Source of the DNA: Raineya orbicola
GTDB lineage: Bacteria; Bacteroidota; Bacteroidia; Cytophagales; Thermonemataceae
Direction: 5' to 3'
Assembly (NCBI RefSeq): GCF_002843425.1
Contig: NZ_NKXO01000007.1
Location: forward strand, 19,411 to 83,410
Length of the DNA: 64,000 bases
The position numbers were made by a program, and so were the translations under genes. Positions 8,751-17,593 of this stretch are shown one piece after another (the stretch's first letter is position 1; the number at the start of each line of letters is the position of its first letter). The notes below the pieces were generated by a model, which saw nothing but the letters and a program-made list of their open reading frames with translations, did not search any database and was not told the origin of the DNA.

Positions 8751-9173
8751 ATGCCCAGCCTTACCCAACTCAATCAGGATTTAGCCGAACTGGTAGCCAA
8801 ACGCATAGAGCTTTCGCAAATTAGCTACGATGATACCCGTTATGATAACATTGAAGAAGCTGTTCACCGATTAGAAGATACATTTCTTGCCAAATATGAT
8901 GATTTTTTAGAAGATGTATTTTTGGATATTCACGATGAATATTGCCCTGAAACCGAAGTACTTTCGCCGCTTGCCTACATTGCTCGCAAATATGTGAAGA
9001 CCCACAAAGGTTTTGATGTTGCAGAAAATCAAGGGGTTTGGGTAGAAATAGAAGAAGCTCCCGAAAAGGAAGCTCACTTGGTGCTATTACCCAACCCTTT
9101 GAGAGTAGAGCTAAACATTGGTAACTATAAAAAAATTGTTTGGCAAGCCGAAGCAGATACAACTAAACTATAA
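8751..9173 (+). CDS. Conserved-looking acidic protein of unknown function
   Basis: A 140-residue soluble acidic protein (many D and E) with no signal peptide or membrane segment. The N-terminal half is helical (LNQDLAELVAKRIEL, IEEAVHRLEDTFLAKYDDFLEDV); the C-terminal half looks beta-rich with PNPLRVEL. I do not recognise a named family. The ATG at 8751 is chosen because the promoter -7 box lies just upstream; the longer reading from TTG 8706 would run through it. It is followed after 6 bp by a sensor-like gene, so the two are probably co-transcribed. Confidence 0.7.
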   Translation: MPSLTQLNQDLAELVAKRIELSQISYDDTRYDNIEEAVHRLEDTFLAKYDDFLEDVFLDIHDEYCPETEVLSPLAYIARKYVKTHKGFDVAENQGVWVEIEEAPEKEAHLVLLPNPLRVELNIGNYKKIVWQAEADTTKL

Positions 9174-9179
9174 GGCTGT

Positions 9180-10661
9180 ATGCTTAAAAATATTAAAATT
9201 CGTTACATAGCCTATTTTTTCGGAGCGGTGCTACTCTTGCTTGCTTTGATAAACTATTTAGTAGTAAGCACTTTTGCTATCAAACCTCAACAAACACAAA
9301 TTATTGGCTATACCTTGCAAATTCGCGAAATAGCCAACCAAATGAAACTCACTTTGAGCATACTTTCTAATTTGGAGTTTTACAACGAAAAACTTGCTGA
9401 TGACATTCGCCGATTGGAAGCCGCTTACAGCATACGCTTTGCAGTACTTGAAAACGGCGGGCAAGTAGAGCATAACAACCAAAAACTCAATATCCCCAAG
9501 CCCGACGAAAAAACTAAAATAATTCTGCAAAAAATCAGAACGCAATGGCAGGGCTACAGCAAAGATGTTACACTAATTTCTGATAAACTTACAGGAGGTA
9601 AAAGTACCGATACACTTAAATTAGACCAACAATTTGTAGCCGAAAAATATGCTCTTTTTGTTAATGCACACGACCAACTTACAGCTATCTATCAAGAAGG
9701 CTTGGAAACTCAATACAACCAACTACAATGGGCGTTTATTATTTTAGGACTGCTTAATTTTCTGACCGTAGCAGGAATTTATTACGTAGTACGAAACCTG
9801 ATTTTAGTACCTATTCACGTAATTTCACAAAGTTCTCGCCAATTGGCTCGTGGTAATTTGGCAGAAAAAATCCCCTACGATGCCCGAAACGAAATTGGCT
9901 ACATTGCCCGAAATATCAACGAACTCGCCGATATTTTACAAAGTGCTACGGAGTTTTCTCGTCAGATTGGTCAGGGTAATTTAAATGTAGAGTATAAAGG
10001 AGATTTGAGTATCTTGGAAAATAAAGAAAGTATTGTTTCGGCTTTGGAGCTAATGCGTAATCAATTGCGAGAAGTTGCTCAAAGAGAGTATCAAGACCGC
10101 TGGACAAGCGAAGGAGTAGCTCAATTTTCAGAGCTTTTGCGTAACTTGGACTACCGCCAAATAGACGAAATGTGCTATGAAGTTATTAAATTTGCTGTTA
10201 CTTACATACAAGCTCATCAAGGTATTTTATTTGTACTTAATGATGATATTCCCAATATCAACGAACACTTTTTAGAACCCAAAGCCGCTTTTGCCGCCAA
10301 CAAACGTAAAATTTTCAAAGAAAGACTTAAAATTGGCGAAACACTTATCGGGCAGGCTTTTGCAGATAAAGAAACCATTTTCCTTGACCAAGTACCTGAT
10401 ACGTACGAAAAAATTATGTCTGCCCTTGGCAATAGTACACCTCGCAATGTTCTTATTGTACCCATCATTTATCAAGAGCAAGCCGTAGGAGTTATGGAAA
10501 TTCTATCTTTGGGTGAAATACCTCCTTACCGAGTTCGGTTTGCGGAACGTCTCGCTGAAATTTTTGCCTCAGCCCTTTCCAATGCCAAAACCTACGAAAA
10601 GAGCCAAAAACTTTTTGTGGAATCGCAAGAAGTAGAAAAACGTACAGCACGGCGAGGATAA
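9180..10661 (+). CDS. Membrane sensor-like protein with HAMP and GAF domains, no output domain
   Basis: A 493-residue protein with TM1 at ~10-32, a ~150-residue extracytoplasmic helical region, TM2 at ~183-205, a HAMP domain (IHVISQSSRQLARGNLAEKI; DARNEIGYIARNIN), a coiled linker and a GAF domain (residues ~315-470, with VLIVPIIYQEQAVGVMEI). It ends shortly after the GAF in a charged helix (FVESQEVEKRTARRG). Cytophagales relatives of this layout usually carry on into a long coiled coil and a kinase or phosphatase domain; none is present here and none is encoded just downstream. It may be a signalling adaptor or a shortened gene. Confidence 0.8.
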   Translation: MLKNIKIRYIAYFFGAVLLLLALINYLVVSTFAIKPQQTQIIGYTLQIREIANQMKLTLSILSNLEFYNEKLADDIRRLEAAYSIRFAVLENGGQVEHNNQKLNIPKPDEKTKIILQKIRTQWQGYSKDVTLISDKLTGGKSTDTLKLDQQFVAEKYALFVNAHDQLTAIYQEGLETQYNQLQWAFIILGLLNFLTVAGIYYVVRNLILVPIHVISQSSRQLARGNLAEKIPYDARNEIGYIARNINELADILQSATEFSRQIGQGNLNVEYKGDLSILENKESIVSALELMRNQLREVAQREYQDRWTSEGVAQFSELLRNLDYRQIDEMCYEVIKFAVTYIQAHQGILFVLNDDIPNINEHFLEPKAAFAANKRKIFKERLKIGETLIGQAFADKETIFLDQVPDTYEKIMSALGNSTPRNVLIVPIIYQEQAVGVMEILSLGEIPPYRVRFAERLAEIFASALSNAKTYEKSQKLFVESQEVEKRTARRG

Positions 10662-10725
10662 TAGATTGGGGGTCTCTATAATTTTCTCCTTATAGAAAGT
10701 CTTACTTAAAAATGTTTGAAGCGTA

Positions 10726-11109
10726 ATGTATCAAGTATCTGTAATAAAGCAATTAGCTATAATTTCTTTGGAAGAAATGGAATTTTTTGCCTATCACGGG
10801 TTTTATGAAGAAGAGCAAAAAATTGGTAACAAATACAGCGTTGATGTGTATATTGAAGCAGATGTCAGCAAAGCAGTATATTCTGATAAACTTGCCGATA
10901 CATTAAACTACGAAGCTGTTTATCAGATTGTTGCAGAAGAAATGCAGAAGCCTACCCGACTTTTAGAACATATCGCCCAGAGAATTATTGATAGCATTCT
11001 GCAACATTTTTCAATGGCTACGAAAGTGAGTGTTGCCGTTTCTAAATTCAACCCTCCCGTAGGAGGCGTATGCCGAAAAGCTAAAGTTTTTTTGCAAAAA
11101 AATAGATAA
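10726..11109 (+). CDS. folB: Dihydroneopterin aldolase
   Basis: FolB converts 7,8-dihydroneopterin to 6-hydroxymethyl-7,8-dihydropterin in folate synthesis. The 127-residue length is standard. Family motifs are the FFAYHGFYEEEQKIG segment, with the substrate-binding glutamate region, at ~20-34, a LNYEAVYQIV segment near 64, LLEHIAQRI near 81, and the C-terminal VSKFNPPVGG with the conserved lysine. No other folate gene is adjacent. ATG 10726 gives a typical N-terminus. Confidence 0.9.
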   Translation: MYQVSVIKQLAIISLEEMEFFAYHGFYEEEQKIGNKYSVDVYIEADVSKAVYSDKLADTLNYEAVYQIVAEEMQKPTRLLEHIAQRIIDSILQHFSMATKVSVAVSKFNPPVGGVCRKAKVFLQKNR

Positions 11110-11154
11110 TAAGCAGAGAAAATTAACTTAAACGACATTTTTGAAATACAACTT

Positions 11155-11185
11155 TTTGAAGCAGTTAGTTTTTTTCTTACATTTG
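11155..11185 (+). promoter_or_regulatory. Bacteroidota-type promoter of infC
   Basis: TTTG 11155-11158, 19 bp spacer, TACATTTG 11178-11185: a full consensus match. The start codon at 11226 would follow a leader of about 35 nt. Confidence 0.7.
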
Positions 11186-11214
11186 TGCAATGTTTTTATG
11201 GTTTCACTAAAAAA

Positions 11215-11220
11215 AGGAGG
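11215..11220 (+). promoter_or_regulatory. Strong Shine-Dalgarno deciding the AUU start of infC
   Basis: AGGAGG (part of AAAAAAAGGAGG) sits 5 nt upstream of ATT 11226. Such a complete Shine-Dalgarno is rare among the genes of this window, and there is no ATG/GTG/TTG between it and the conserved IF-3 body that gives a full-length protein. An in-frame TAA at 11208-11210 rules out any start further upstream. Confidence 0.8.
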
Positions 11221-11225
11221 TTACT

Positions 11226-11771
11226 ATTAACAACAATGTACGCACACGGCAGGGTAAAGAGGAAGATACTCACCGTGTAAATGAGAAAATTCGGGTTCCC
11301 CAAGTACGTTTGGTGGGAGATAATGTAGAACAAGGCGTTTACGAAACCAAAGAAGCCTTGCGAATTGCCCAAGAATTGGGTCTGGATTTAGTAGAAATCA
11401 ATGCAAAAGCCAATCCCCCTGTTTGTAAAGTCATTGATTATTCCAAATTCAAATACGAGCAGAAAAAGAAACAAAAAGAAATGAAAGCCAAAGCCCAAAA
11501 GACAGTAGTCAAGGAAATACGCTTTGGTCCTAATACAGATGAACACGATTTCAATTTCAAAGTAAAACACGCCGAAAATTTCCTGAAAGAAGGTTGTAAA
11601 GTACGAGCTTATGTGCAATTTGTAGGCAGAGCTATTGTGTTCAAAGAGCGAGGGGAGGAGATTTTGAAAAAATTTATAGAACTGCTCGACGAAGTAGGCA
11701 AAGTAGAACAGCCCTTACAAATGGAAGGCAAAAAAATGACCGTTTCACTGGTGCCTAAGCCTAAAAAATAA
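11226..11771 (+). CDS. infC: Translation initiation factor IF-3 (AUU start codon)
   Basis: IF-3 binds the 30S subunit, checks initiator tRNA/start codon pairing and prevents 50S joining. From ATT 11226 the protein is 181 residues: (M)NNNVRTRQG..., the N-terminal domain with VRLVGDNVEQGVYETKEAL, a lysine-rich linker (about residues 75-95), and the C-terminal domain with EIRFGPNTDEHDF. Starting at the later in-frame GTG 11310 would remove 28 conserved N-terminal residues. An AUU start preceded by a strong Shine-Dalgarno is the known hallmark of infC, allowing autoregulation because IF-3 rejects AUU. Unusually, rpmI and rplT do not follow; a terminator and a dehydrogenase do. Confidence 0.93.
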   Translation: MNNNVRTRQGKEEDTHRVNEKIRVPQVRLVGDNVEQGVYETKEALRIAQELGLDLVEINAKANPPVCKVIDYSKFKYEQKKKQKEMKAKAQKTVVKEIRFGPNTDEHDFNFKVKHAENFLKEGCKVRAYVQFVGRAIVFKERGEEILKKFIELLDEVGKVEQPLQMEGKKMTVSLVPKPKK

Positions 11772-11796
11772 ATTTTCTAATACAAATTGGTATTAC

Positions 11797-11828
11797 ACCT
11801 TGCAGAATAGCGAAAAGTACTGCAAGGT
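11797..11828 (+). terminator. Probable terminator after infC
   Basis: ACCTTGCAG (11797-11805) is a perfect inverted repeat of CTGCAAGGT (11820-11828) with a 14 nt loop, followed by the T-rich stretch TCTTTTCTGTTTTTTT. Confidence 0.7.
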
Positions 11829-11841
11829 TCTTTTCTGTTTT

Positions 11842-11873
11842 TTTGGCAAAAATTCTGTAAAAACTTATTTTTA
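11842..11873 (+). promoter_or_regulatory. Probable promoter of the dehydrogenase gene
   Basis: TTTG 11842-11845, 20 bp spacer, TATTTTTA 11866-11873 (last base differs from TAnnTTTG). The ATG is at 11900. Confidence 0.45.
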
Positions 11874-11899
11874 AGCCCTCACTAAACAACGCAAAAATT

Positions 11900-13132
11900 A
11901 TGAAAGAGTTGCTCACCAAGTTTGAAAACAAACCTGCTGAAATTGTTTTTGAGTGGCACGATTCGGAAACGGAAGCCAAAGGCTGGATAGTGATAAATTC
12001 TTTGCGAGGCGGTGCCGCTGGCGGTGGTACGCGTATGCGTAAAGGACTTGACCGCCGCGAGGTAGAATCGCTTGCCAAAACAATGGAAATTAAATTCACC
12101 GTTTCGGGTCCGCCTATTGGCGGAGCAAAATCGGGTATAGATTTTGACCCCCAAGACCCCCGAAAGCACGAAGTCCTGAAACGTTGGTACAAAGTAGCCT
12201 TCGCTTTACTCAAAAATTATTATGGCACGGGTGGAGATTTGAATGTTGATGAGATTCACGAAGTAATACCTATTACTGAAGAATATGGCTTATGGCACCC
12301 CCAAGAAGGCATTGTGAATGGGCATTACAACCCCAGCAAACCTGAAAAAATCCGTAAAATAGGACAACTTCGGCAGGGTGTTTCTAAAATCATTGAAGAT
12401 GCCCGCTACATTCCCGATGGGGCAAAACGCAAATACACCGTCGCCGATATGATTACCGGCTACGGCGTTGCCGAAGCTATCAGACATTTCTACACCCTTT
12501 GGGGCGGAGAGTTGAAAGGCAAAAGAGCCATTATACAGGGTTGGGGCAATGTTGGGGCTACTGCCGCCTTGTACCTTGCCAAAGAAGGAGCTAAAATCGT
12601 GGGGATTATTGATAGAGTAGGCGGACTGCTCAACCCCAACGGCTTTACCCTTGATGAAATCAAGAAACTTTTCGCAGATAGAAGCAGTAATTTTTTGGTT
12701 GCTGAAAAACTACTACCCTTTGAAGAAGTCAATCAACAAATTTGGTCAGTAGGAGCTGAGGTTTTCGTGCCTGCTGCCGCCTCGCGTCTGGTTACCCAGC
12801 AACAAGCCGAGCTACTTATTCAAAATGGCTTGGAAGTGGTTTCTTGTGGGGCAAATGTCCCTTTTGCCGACCCTGAAATTTTCTATGGGAAAATAGCCCA
12901 ATTTGTAGATAGTAAGGTAGCTCTTATCCCCGATTTTGTCGCAAATTGTGGTATGGCTCGCACTTTTGCCTACCTAATGAGCGAAAAAGGCTCTAATATT
13001 ACAGACCAAGCCATTTTCTCGGATATCTCAGAAACAATTTTTAACGCCTTGCAAAAAGTGCATCAGAGCAATACAGCCAAAACTTTGCTTTCTGAAAAAG
13101 CCTTTGAAATAGCTCTCAAACAATTGGTATAA
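11900..13132 (+). CDS. Glu/Leu/Phe/Val dehydrogenase family protein
   Basis: A 410-residue NAD(P)-dependent amino-acid dehydrogenase that would interconvert an L-amino acid with its 2-oxo acid and ammonia. Visible motifs: the glycine-rich RGGAAGGGTRMRKG segment near 36-50, the catalytic-lysine region GPPIGGAKSGIDFDP near 75, GTGGDLNVDE, and a Rossmann dinucleotide site IQGWGNVGATAALYLAKEGA near 213. The insert between the domains (EYGLWHPQEGIVNGHYNPS) and the C-terminal NCGMARTFAYLM suggest a Bacteroidota subgroup rather than classical GdhA. Substrate (glutamate versus leucine) cannot be fixed by eye. The next gene is citrate synthase. Confidence 0.85.
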   Translation: MKELLTKFENKPAEIVFEWHDSETEAKGWIVINSLRGGAAGGGTRMRKGLDRREVESLAKTMEIKFTVSGPPIGGAKSGIDFDPQDPRKHEVLKRWYKVAFALLKNYYGTGGDLNVDEIHEVIPITEEYGLWHPQEGIVNGHYNPSKPEKIRKIGQLRQGVSKIIEDARYIPDGAKRKYTVADMITGYGVAEAIRHFYTLWGGELKGKRAIIQGWGNVGATAALYLAKEGAKIVGIIDRVGGLLNPNGFTLDEIKKLFADRSSNFLVAEKLLPFEEVNQQIWSVGAEVFVPAAASRLVTQQQAELLIQNGLEVVSCGANVPFADPEIFYGKIAQFVDSKVALIPDFVANCGMARTFAYLMSEKGSNITDQAIFSDISETIFNALQKVHQSNTAKTLLSEKAFEIALKQLV

Positions 13133-13230
13133 AGTTTTTTTCACAAAAACACAAAACATTTTTTGCCAAATTGCATTTTATTTAATAGTATTGTTTGCCA
13201 AATTTTTTTTAACCTTTAACCAACAGTCGT

Positions 13231-14526
13231 ATGTCCCAAGAGTTTGCAGAATTACACGTAGAAGGCAAAGTGTACAAATTGCCTGTGGTCAGAGGCACAG
13301 AAGGCGAAAAAGCCATTGATATTGCCAAATTACGCGACGAAAGTGGCTTTATTACCTTAGATACTGGTTACAAAAATACAGGTGCCACCAAAAGTGCCAT
13401 TACCTTTTTAGACGGAGAAAATGGAATTTTACGCTACCGAGGCTATCCCATAGAGCAACTTGCCGAACATTCTACATTTTTGGAAGTTGCTTTTTTATTG
13501 ATTTATGGCTATCTACCCAAAAAAGCAGAGCTAGATAAATTCATTCACGAAGTACGTACCCATACGATGGTGAATGAAGATATGCGTAAAATTTTTGATG
13601 GCTTCCCTGTCAATGCTCACCCAATGGGGGTTCTTTCAGCATTAGTTACCTCCCTTTCTGCCTTCTATCCGAAAGCTGTTGGCTTAGATATAGATAAAGA
13701 AAAGGAATATTTAGATTTAACCATCATTCGCATCATTGCTAAATTACCTACAATTGCCGCTTGGTCTTACAAAAATTCGCAGGGACACCCGCTCAACTAT
13801 CCCAAAAATAGCCTCGACTATTGCTCCAATTTCTTGCATATGATGTTCAGCTTGCCTGTAGAACCTTACGAGGTAAATCCCGTAGTTGCGAGAGCTTTGG
13901 ATAAACTGCTCATTCTACACGCCGACCACGAACAGAACTGCTCCGCTTCTACGGTACGTTTGGTAGGCTCTTCTCACGCAGGTTTGTACTCTTCTATTGC
14001 CGCAGGAATTGACGCTCTATGGGGTCCTTTGCACGGCGGAGCTAACCAAGAAGTAATTGAAATGTTGCAAGAAATTCACGATGCAGGAGGCAATGTGAAG
14101 CAATTTGTAGAAAAAGCCAAAGATAAAAATAGCGGTTTCAGACTAATGGGTTTTGGACATAGGGTGTATAAAAACTTTGACCCTCGTGCCAAAATCATCA
14201 AAAAAGCCGCTGATGATGTACTGAAAGCTCTCAACATCAACGACCCTCTCTTAGATATCGCCAAAGAACTTGAACACGCCGCTCTCAACGACCAATATTT
14301 CATTGATAGAAAACTCTACCCAAATGTAGATTTCTACTCAGGCATTATCTACAAAGCGATAGGTATTCCTATCAATATGTTTACGGTAATGTTCGCCTTG
14401 GGACGCCTACCCGGCTGGATTGCCCAATGGCTTGAAATGCGTAGAACCAAAGAACCTATCGGCAGACCTCGCCAAATTTACATCGGCGAAACGGCTCGCG
14501 ATTATGTGCCCGTTGATAAGCGATAG
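13231..14526 (+). CDS. gltA: Citrate synthase
   Basis: Condenses acetyl-CoA and oxaloacetate to citrate at the entry of the TCA cycle. The 431-residue length is typical of bacterial type II (hexameric-type) enzymes. Active-site elements are visible: HADHEQNCSAST near residue 230 and MGFGHRVYKNFDPRA near 307, with GPLHGGANQEV between them and an R-P-R-Q-I-Y-I-G-E terminal segment. The N-terminal beta domain (ITLDTGYKNTGATKSAITF) is also present. It sits 98 bp after the dehydrogenase and is followed by a strong terminator. Confidence 0.95.
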   Translation: MSQEFAELHVEGKVYKLPVVRGTEGEKAIDIAKLRDESGFITLDTGYKNTGATKSAITFLDGENGILRYRGYPIEQLAEHSTFLEVAFLLIYGYLPKKAELDKFIHEVRTHTMVNEDMRKIFDGFPVNAHPMGVLSALVTSLSAFYPKAVGLDIDKEKEYLDLTIIRIIAKLPTIAAWSYKNSQGHPLNYPKNSLDYCSNFLHMMFSLPVEPYEVNPVVARALDKLLILHADHEQNCSASTVRLVGSSHAGLYSSIAAGIDALWGPLHGGANQEVIEMLQEIHDAGGNVKQFVEKAKDKNSGFRLMGFGHRVYKNFDPRAKIIKKAADDVLKALNINDPLLDIAKELEHAALNDQYFIDRKLYPNVDFYSGIIYKAIGIPINMFTVMFALGRLPGWIAQWLEMRRTKEPIGRPRQIYIGETARDYVPVDKR

Positions 14527-14536
14527 AATTTTTCTT

Positions 14537-14573
14537 AAAAACCTTATGGGCGAAGCAAGCCTATAAGGTTTTT
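14537..14573 (+). terminator. Rho-independent terminator after gltA
   Basis: AAAAACCTTATGGGC (14537-14551) pairs with GCCTATAAGGTTTTT (14559-14573) with one G-T mismatch and a 7 nt loop, followed by CTTTTC. Confidence 0.85.
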
Positions 14574-14606
14574 CTTTTCAAAAACTTCAAACCTCTTTTC
14601 TCTAAT

Positions 14607-15407
14607 ATGCCACTTGAATTTCCTGAAAAACTCAAACCTTTTGAGGATAAGCTCTTGCAAAGCCAAACCACTGCTATACAAATTATTATGAAAAATGGCT
14701 CTCAATTAGAGCCTTGGCAAAGCAAAATCGGAGGTATGCCGTTCTTACCTTTGGGGGTAGAATATCCCAAAGATACGCAAGGAAAATATATGTATTTGCT
14801 TGCTCAAATTAACTTTGAGGAAGTTCCTTCTGCCATTGAATTTTTGCCCCCAAAAGGCATTTTACAATTCTACATCGCCGATGAAGAGATGTATGGATTT
14901 AATTATCATAATCCAACTGCACAAGAAAATTTCAAAGTGCTATTCTTTCCTGATGTAGATTACCACAACTACCAAAGAGATTTGCCTCGTTTAGAAAAAC
15001 CAGAATATTTGCCCATTTTTGAGCCTTTTAGTGCTGTGGCTCTCAATTTTCAGCCCCGCAAAGAATATATTGGTTTTTCAGATTACAGGATAATACAAAC
15101 CTTGGGAGAAGCGTATGAGCAGTTTGAAAACATCTTGTACGAATATGGAGATGAATATTTGTGGTTTTCAAGAGAGTTTGATGCCCCTTTGGAAACAGAA
15201 AAAATAGGAGGATATGCCTCTTTTACCCAAGAAGACCCTCGCAAAACCAACGAAAACCTACAAAAATATGATTTCTTGCTCTTGCAACTTGGTAGCAACG
15301 ATATTATGCAATGGGGCGATATGGGCGTAGCTAACTTTTTTATCAACTCTGAAAAACTGAAACAAAAGGATTTCTCCGACATTCTTTATACTTGGGATTG
15401 TGCTTAA
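14607..15407 (+). CDS. DUF1963 (YwqG-family) protein
   Basis: A 266-residue soluble protein with YwqG/DUF1963 traits: SKIGGMPFLPLGVEYPKD near residue 40, MYLLAQINFEEV, GILQFYIADEEMYG, KIGGYASFTQEDPR and LLLQLGSNDIMQWGDMGVANFFI near the C-terminus. The repeated 'IGG' and 'LLxQ' patterns and the final W-G-D-x-G-x-x-x-F-F-I are characteristic. The molecular function of this family is not established. It precedes dapB by 24 bp and may be co-transcribed with it. Confidence 0.85.
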   Translation: MPLEFPEKLKPFEDKLLQSQTTAIQIIMKNGSQLEPWQSKIGGMPFLPLGVEYPKDTQGKYMYLLAQINFEEVPSAIEFLPPKGILQFYIADEEMYGFNYHNPTAQENFKVLFFPDVDYHNYQRDLPRLEKPEYLPIFEPFSAVALNFQPRKEYIGFSDYRIIQTLGEAYEQFENILYEYGDEYLWFSREFDAPLETEKIGGYASFTQEDPRKTNENLQKYDFLLLQLGSNDIMQWGDMGVANFFINSEKLKQKDFSDILYTWDCA

Positions 15408-15431
15408 AAACAAAACTTTTCTGCTGATTTT

Positions 15432-16151
15432 ATGAGAATCGCTCTAATAGGTTATGGTAAAATGGGCAAGGAAATAGAAAAAATTGCCCTTGAACGTAGT
15501 CATAGTATATCTTTTAGAATTAACAAAGAAAACGCAAACGAAATTTTACAAATTTCACCCGAAAATACTGATGTAGCCATAGAATTTACAAGCCCCGAAA
15601 GTGCTTTTGAAAACCTTAAAAATTTGCTAACGCAAAGAGTTTCAGTAGTTTGTGGCACAACGGGTTGGCTTGCCAAGCAGAAAGAAATAGAAAATTTAGC
15701 CTTGCAAAATCAAGTTGCCTTTTTGTATGCTTCTAATTTCAGCTTGGGGGTAAATCTTTTTTTCAGGCTGAATGAATTGCTTGCCCAAATGATGAACAAG
15801 TATCCTAACTACAAATTGCTTTTAGAGGAAATTCACCATACAGAAAAGAAAGATGCTCCCAGCGGTACCTCTATAACATTAGCACAGGGCATTATGGAAA
15901 ATTACCCTGCTAAAACTGCTTGGGTAAATGAGTTTTCAGAGAAAGACAATTTGGTGAGCATTGTTTCCAAAAGAGAACCTAACGTACCAGGGACGCATAT
16001 CATTCGCTATCAGAATGAGATAGATTGCATAGAAATTCGCCACGAAGCCTATTCACGTAAAGGCTTTGCCTTAGGAGCAGTACTTGCGGCAGAGTTTATT
16101 ACAGGCAAGAAAGGTATTTTTTCAATGAAAGACGTTTTGCAATTAGGTTAG
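15432..16151 (+). CDS. dapB: 4-hydroxy-tetrahydrodipicolinate reductase
   Basis: DapB uses NAD(P)H in the diaminopimelate/lysine pathway that also feeds peptidoglycan. The 239-residue protein opens with a Rossmann motif (ALIGYGKMGKEIE), then CGTTGW near 75, the catalytic EIHHTEKKDAPSGTS near 135-150 and a C-terminal RHEAYSRKGFALGA. No other dap gene is adjacent. Its 3' end overlaps the convergent phosphate permease gene by 9 nt. Confidence 0.95.
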   Translation: MRIALIGYGKMGKEIEKIALERSHSISFRINKENANEILQISPENTDVAIEFTSPESAFENLKNLLTQRVSVVCGTTGWLAKQKEIENLALQNQVAFLYASNFSLGVNLFFRLNELLAQMMNKYPNYKLLLEEIHHTEKKDAPSGTSITLAQGIMENYPAKTAWVNEFSEKDNLVSIVSKREPNVPGTHIIRYQNEIDCIEIRHEAYSRKGFALGAVLAAEFITGKKGIFSMKDVLQLG

Positions 16152-17501
16152 CACAAAACGAAAAATATTAAAAAATATCATAGAAAGCCCAATAGATACG
16201 GGAAGCGTCAATAGCCACGCCAAAGCAATGCTTCTTACGGTAGCGGGTTGCAGATTCTTTACACCATTGGTAGAAATCATTGTACCTGCTACTCCTGATG
16301 ATAGTATGTGGGTAGTGCTTACAGGCAAGCTGTAAATGAAAGAAGAAAAGCCAATAGTCATTGTGGCAATTAGTTCTGCTGAAGCCCCTTGGGCGTATGT
16401 AAGATGTTGCTTTCCTATTTTCTCGCCGATAGTTACCACTATTCTACGCCAGCCGACCATTGTGCCAATACCCAAACTCAATGCTATGGCTACAATTACC
16501 CAAGTAGGAGCAAAATCGGTAGTTTCCTTCTTGAAACTGGCAAGAACAGGCTTTACTTTTTTTTCCAAAGTAGGCTCTTTTTTGTAGCTCTCTTTCAATT
16601 TCTTTTCAATCTTAATGACGCTTTTGCGGATTTCTTTGCGTTCAGAGAGTTCTAATTTTTCTTTGGCAAGCAAAGTGTTCAATTTTTTTCGTTCTTCGGC
16701 TATGGGTTCAAAAGTGGCTTTGGGATAATCGCGAGCGATGATTTCTATTTTTTCCTCAAAAGTAGCGAATGCTTTTTGGTAATCTTGCACCGAATTAGCA
16801 GGATTGAGGGCATAATGAGCAGGCAGAATACCAATTAGCACGAGCATTAGTAAGCCAACTCCTTTTTGCCCATCATTGGAGCCGTGCGAAAAACTCACCC
16901 CCGAACAAGTCAGAATAAGTATGGCTCTTATCCAAGCAGGCGGAGGATTATCGCCATCGGGAGCTTCAAAAATTTTCTGATTTCTGACGGTTTTACGAAG
17001 TAAAGTCATCAGTATTGCGGCTAAACTCAGCCCTATCAAAGGAGAAAGCAAAAGCGAAAGACCCACTTCGGAGGCTTTACTCCAATTCACTCCGCCAACT
17101 CCCGAATAGGCAATACCCACTCCTAAAATAGCCCCAATGAGCGTATGCGAGCTTGATGAGGGAATGCCCAAATACCAAGTTCCAAAATTCCAAACAATTG
17201 CAGAGCAGAGCATAGCCAGCACCATTGCCATTCCGAGCCAAACATCATCTTGTAATAGAGCATCAGTAGGCAAAAGGTTGATAATACCTATCGCAACGCC
17301 TATGCCTCCAAAAAATACGCCTGCAAAGTTCAAGACACCCGAAAGCACAACTGCGGTGCGAGGAGGCAAGGTTTTTGTGTAAATTACCGTAGCTACGGCA
17401 TTGGCGGTATCGTGAAAGCCATTGATAAACTCAAAGAAAAGCACCAACACTACACTGATAATAAGCAACACCAGTAAAGAAGTGGATAAAGTTTCCAGCA
17501 T
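16143..17501 (-). CDS. PiT-family inorganic phosphate transporter
   Basis: A 452-residue multi-pass inner-membrane protein. The PiT signature appears twice: GFHDTANAVAT near residue 28 and SHGSNDGQKGVGLLM near 207, with further membrane helices and a PSSSSHTLIGA / PVSTTHILSSG pair as expected for the inverted duplicated family. A charged, helical cytoplasmic loop of about 100 residues (roughly 235-335, rich in E and K) separates the two halves. It would take up phosphate with H+ or Na+. A TAGCTTTG -7-like box lies upstream at 17527-17534 on the minus strand, without a clear -33. Confidence 0.92.
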   Translation of the reverse strand: MLETLSTSLLVLLIISVVLVLFFEFINGFHDTANAVATVIYTKTLPPRTAVVLSGVLNFAGVFFGGIGVAIGIINLLPTDALLQDDVWLGMAMVLAMLCSAIVWNFGTWYLGIPSSSSHTLIGAILGVGIAYSGVGGVNWSKASEVGLSLLLSPLIGLSLAAILMTLLRKTVRNQKIFEAPDGDNPPPAWIRAILILTCSGVSFSHGSNDGQKGVGLLMLVLIGILPAHYALNPANSVQDYQKAFATFEEKIEIIARDYPKATFEPIAEERKKLNTLLAKEKLELSERKEIRKSVIKIEKKLKESYKKEPTLEKKVKPVLASFKKETTDFAPTWVIVAIALSLGIGTMVGWRRIVVTIGEKIGKQHLTYAQGASAELIATMTIGFSSFIYSLPVSTTHILSSGVAGTMISTNGVKNLQPATVRSIALAWLLTLPVSIGLSMIFFNIFRFVLT

Positions 17502-17593
17502 AGGGCTCGCATTTTGAATTTAGCCCCAAAGCTAACAAAAGATTTTGGCTTTTTTGAGTTAGAAAATAAGATAAATGAATTTTTAATGAAAAT

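Noticed and set aside
11761..12213. Minus-strand open frame over the infC/dehydrogenase junction
   Set aside because: It is antisense to the infC terminator and to the conserved start of the dehydrogenase; low-complexity Ser/Pro/Arg composition typical of a shadow frame.
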